Source: Woeseiaceae bacterium (GTDB lineage Bacteria > Pseudomonadota > Gammaproteobacteria > Steroidobacterales > Woeseiaceae). From it: DNA of 33,695 bases. The stretch covers positions 1 to 33,695 of the forward strand of contig JASJBB010000065.1 in the NCBI GenBank assembly GCA_030066735.1. Direction: 5' to 3'. The position numbers and the translations under genes were made by a program. Each line of letters starts with the position of its first letter. The stretch's first letter is position 1. The notes under the pieces were generated by a model. The model searched no databases, was not told where the DNA came from, and saw only the letters and a program-made list of their open reading frames with translations. This document shows, in pieces, positions 33,445 to 33,695 of this stretch.

Positions 33445-33695
33445 GTGGTTGAGGAGCAGTACAGGGGCGCGAGGAAATGGAGTCGTAACGCGCAGGCCGT
33501 TGCGACCGTGGTCTGGATATCCTTCCTCGCCGCCTCGGTCGCAACGATGCTGTTCTTCGCATTGTTCGATCCGGTGGAGCTGTTTGCCGCGGTAGGTTTC
33601 GAAGTCGGCTCGCAAAGTGGCTACGCGCTGGGCTTTTTCTTCTTCTGGTTTATCACCGCTGGCTGCTCCGCCGTCACGGCCTGGCTCGTACGGAC
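33445..33695 (+). CDS. Small membrane protein downstream of ccoP (3' cut by window)
   Basis: An open frame from a GTG at 33445, 17 bases after ccoP, running off the right edge (83 codons visible). Two hydrophobic segments, around VWISFLAASVATMLFFALF and ALGFFFFWFITAG, are likely membrane helices. Small two-helix proteins are often found between ccoP and ccoG/ccoH in gammaproteobacteria; that link is from position. The ribosome site is weak, so the start is uncertain. Confidence 0.6.
   Translation, partial: MVEEQYRGARKWSRNAQAVATVVWISFLAASVATMLFFALFDPVELFAAVGFEVGSQSGYALGFFFFWFITAGCSAVTAWLVR

Noticed and set aside
1-33695. Mobile elements, CRISPR arrays, tRNA or rRNA genes
   Set aside because: No transposase, integrase, short regularly spaced repeats or RNA gene sequence was seen; the only large repeats are the coding repeats at 10072-12133.

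Overview
The window looks like a chromosomal segment from a free-living, probably marine gammaproteobacterium. It is GC-rich, has tightly packed genes and carries a cbb3 oxidase operon. Its left two thirds look like a locus for using beta-1,3-glucan (laminarin). No rRNA, tRNA, CRISPR array or insertion sequence is visible. The lineage is an inference from gene content only.

Left part, 1-3711, plus strand: the 3' end of a large (alpha/alpha)6-barrel-like protein, possibly a glucan phosphorylase, is followed closely by two GH17 enzymes that lack signal peptides. This looks like an intracellular set for oligosaccharide processing. From 13846 down to 3713 on the minus strand a second run encodes envelope proteins: a GH16 lipoprotein (laminarinase-like), a lipoprotein with four near-identical carbohydrate-binding-like repeats, a clan GH-A glycosidase fused to what looks like an outer-membrane beta-barrel, a small lipoprotein of unknown function, and a second clan GH-A glycosidase with a C-terminal beta-sandwich. 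Next come a small unknown gene (13970-14194) and a minus-strand group GH3 - secreted GH17 - LysR regulator (18538 to 14320). A GPH-family sugar:cation symporter diverges from GH3. The same palindrome, TGACAGCGCTGTCA, overlaps the predicted -35 elements of both the GH16 and GH3 promoters and fits a LacI-family operator. No LacI gene and no TonB-dependent receptor are present.

The inferred flow is: glucan is bound and cut at the cell surface (CBM lipoprotein, GH16, GH-A enzymes), crosses the outer membrane possibly through the fused barrel, is trimmed by GH3 and GH17 in the periplasm, is imported by the symporter, and is finished inside by the cytoplasmic GH17s and the putative phosphorylase.

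Right part, 20096-33695: a RibA-like GTP cyclohydrolase II, then a TetR-regulated export operon (TetR, HlyD-type lipoprotein, ABC ATPase, ABC-2 permease), a FixJ/NarL-type response regulator, a DksA/TraR zinc-finger protein and a tandem universal stress protein. A minus-strand group of hybrid PAS histidine kinase, cytochrome c lipoprotein and class III aminotransferase follows. Finally ccoNOQP encodes the cbb3-type high-affinity terminal oxidase, followed by a small membrane protein cut by the window edge. The kinase, response regulator, stress protein and oxidase suggest a redox or oxygen-responsive neighbourhood.
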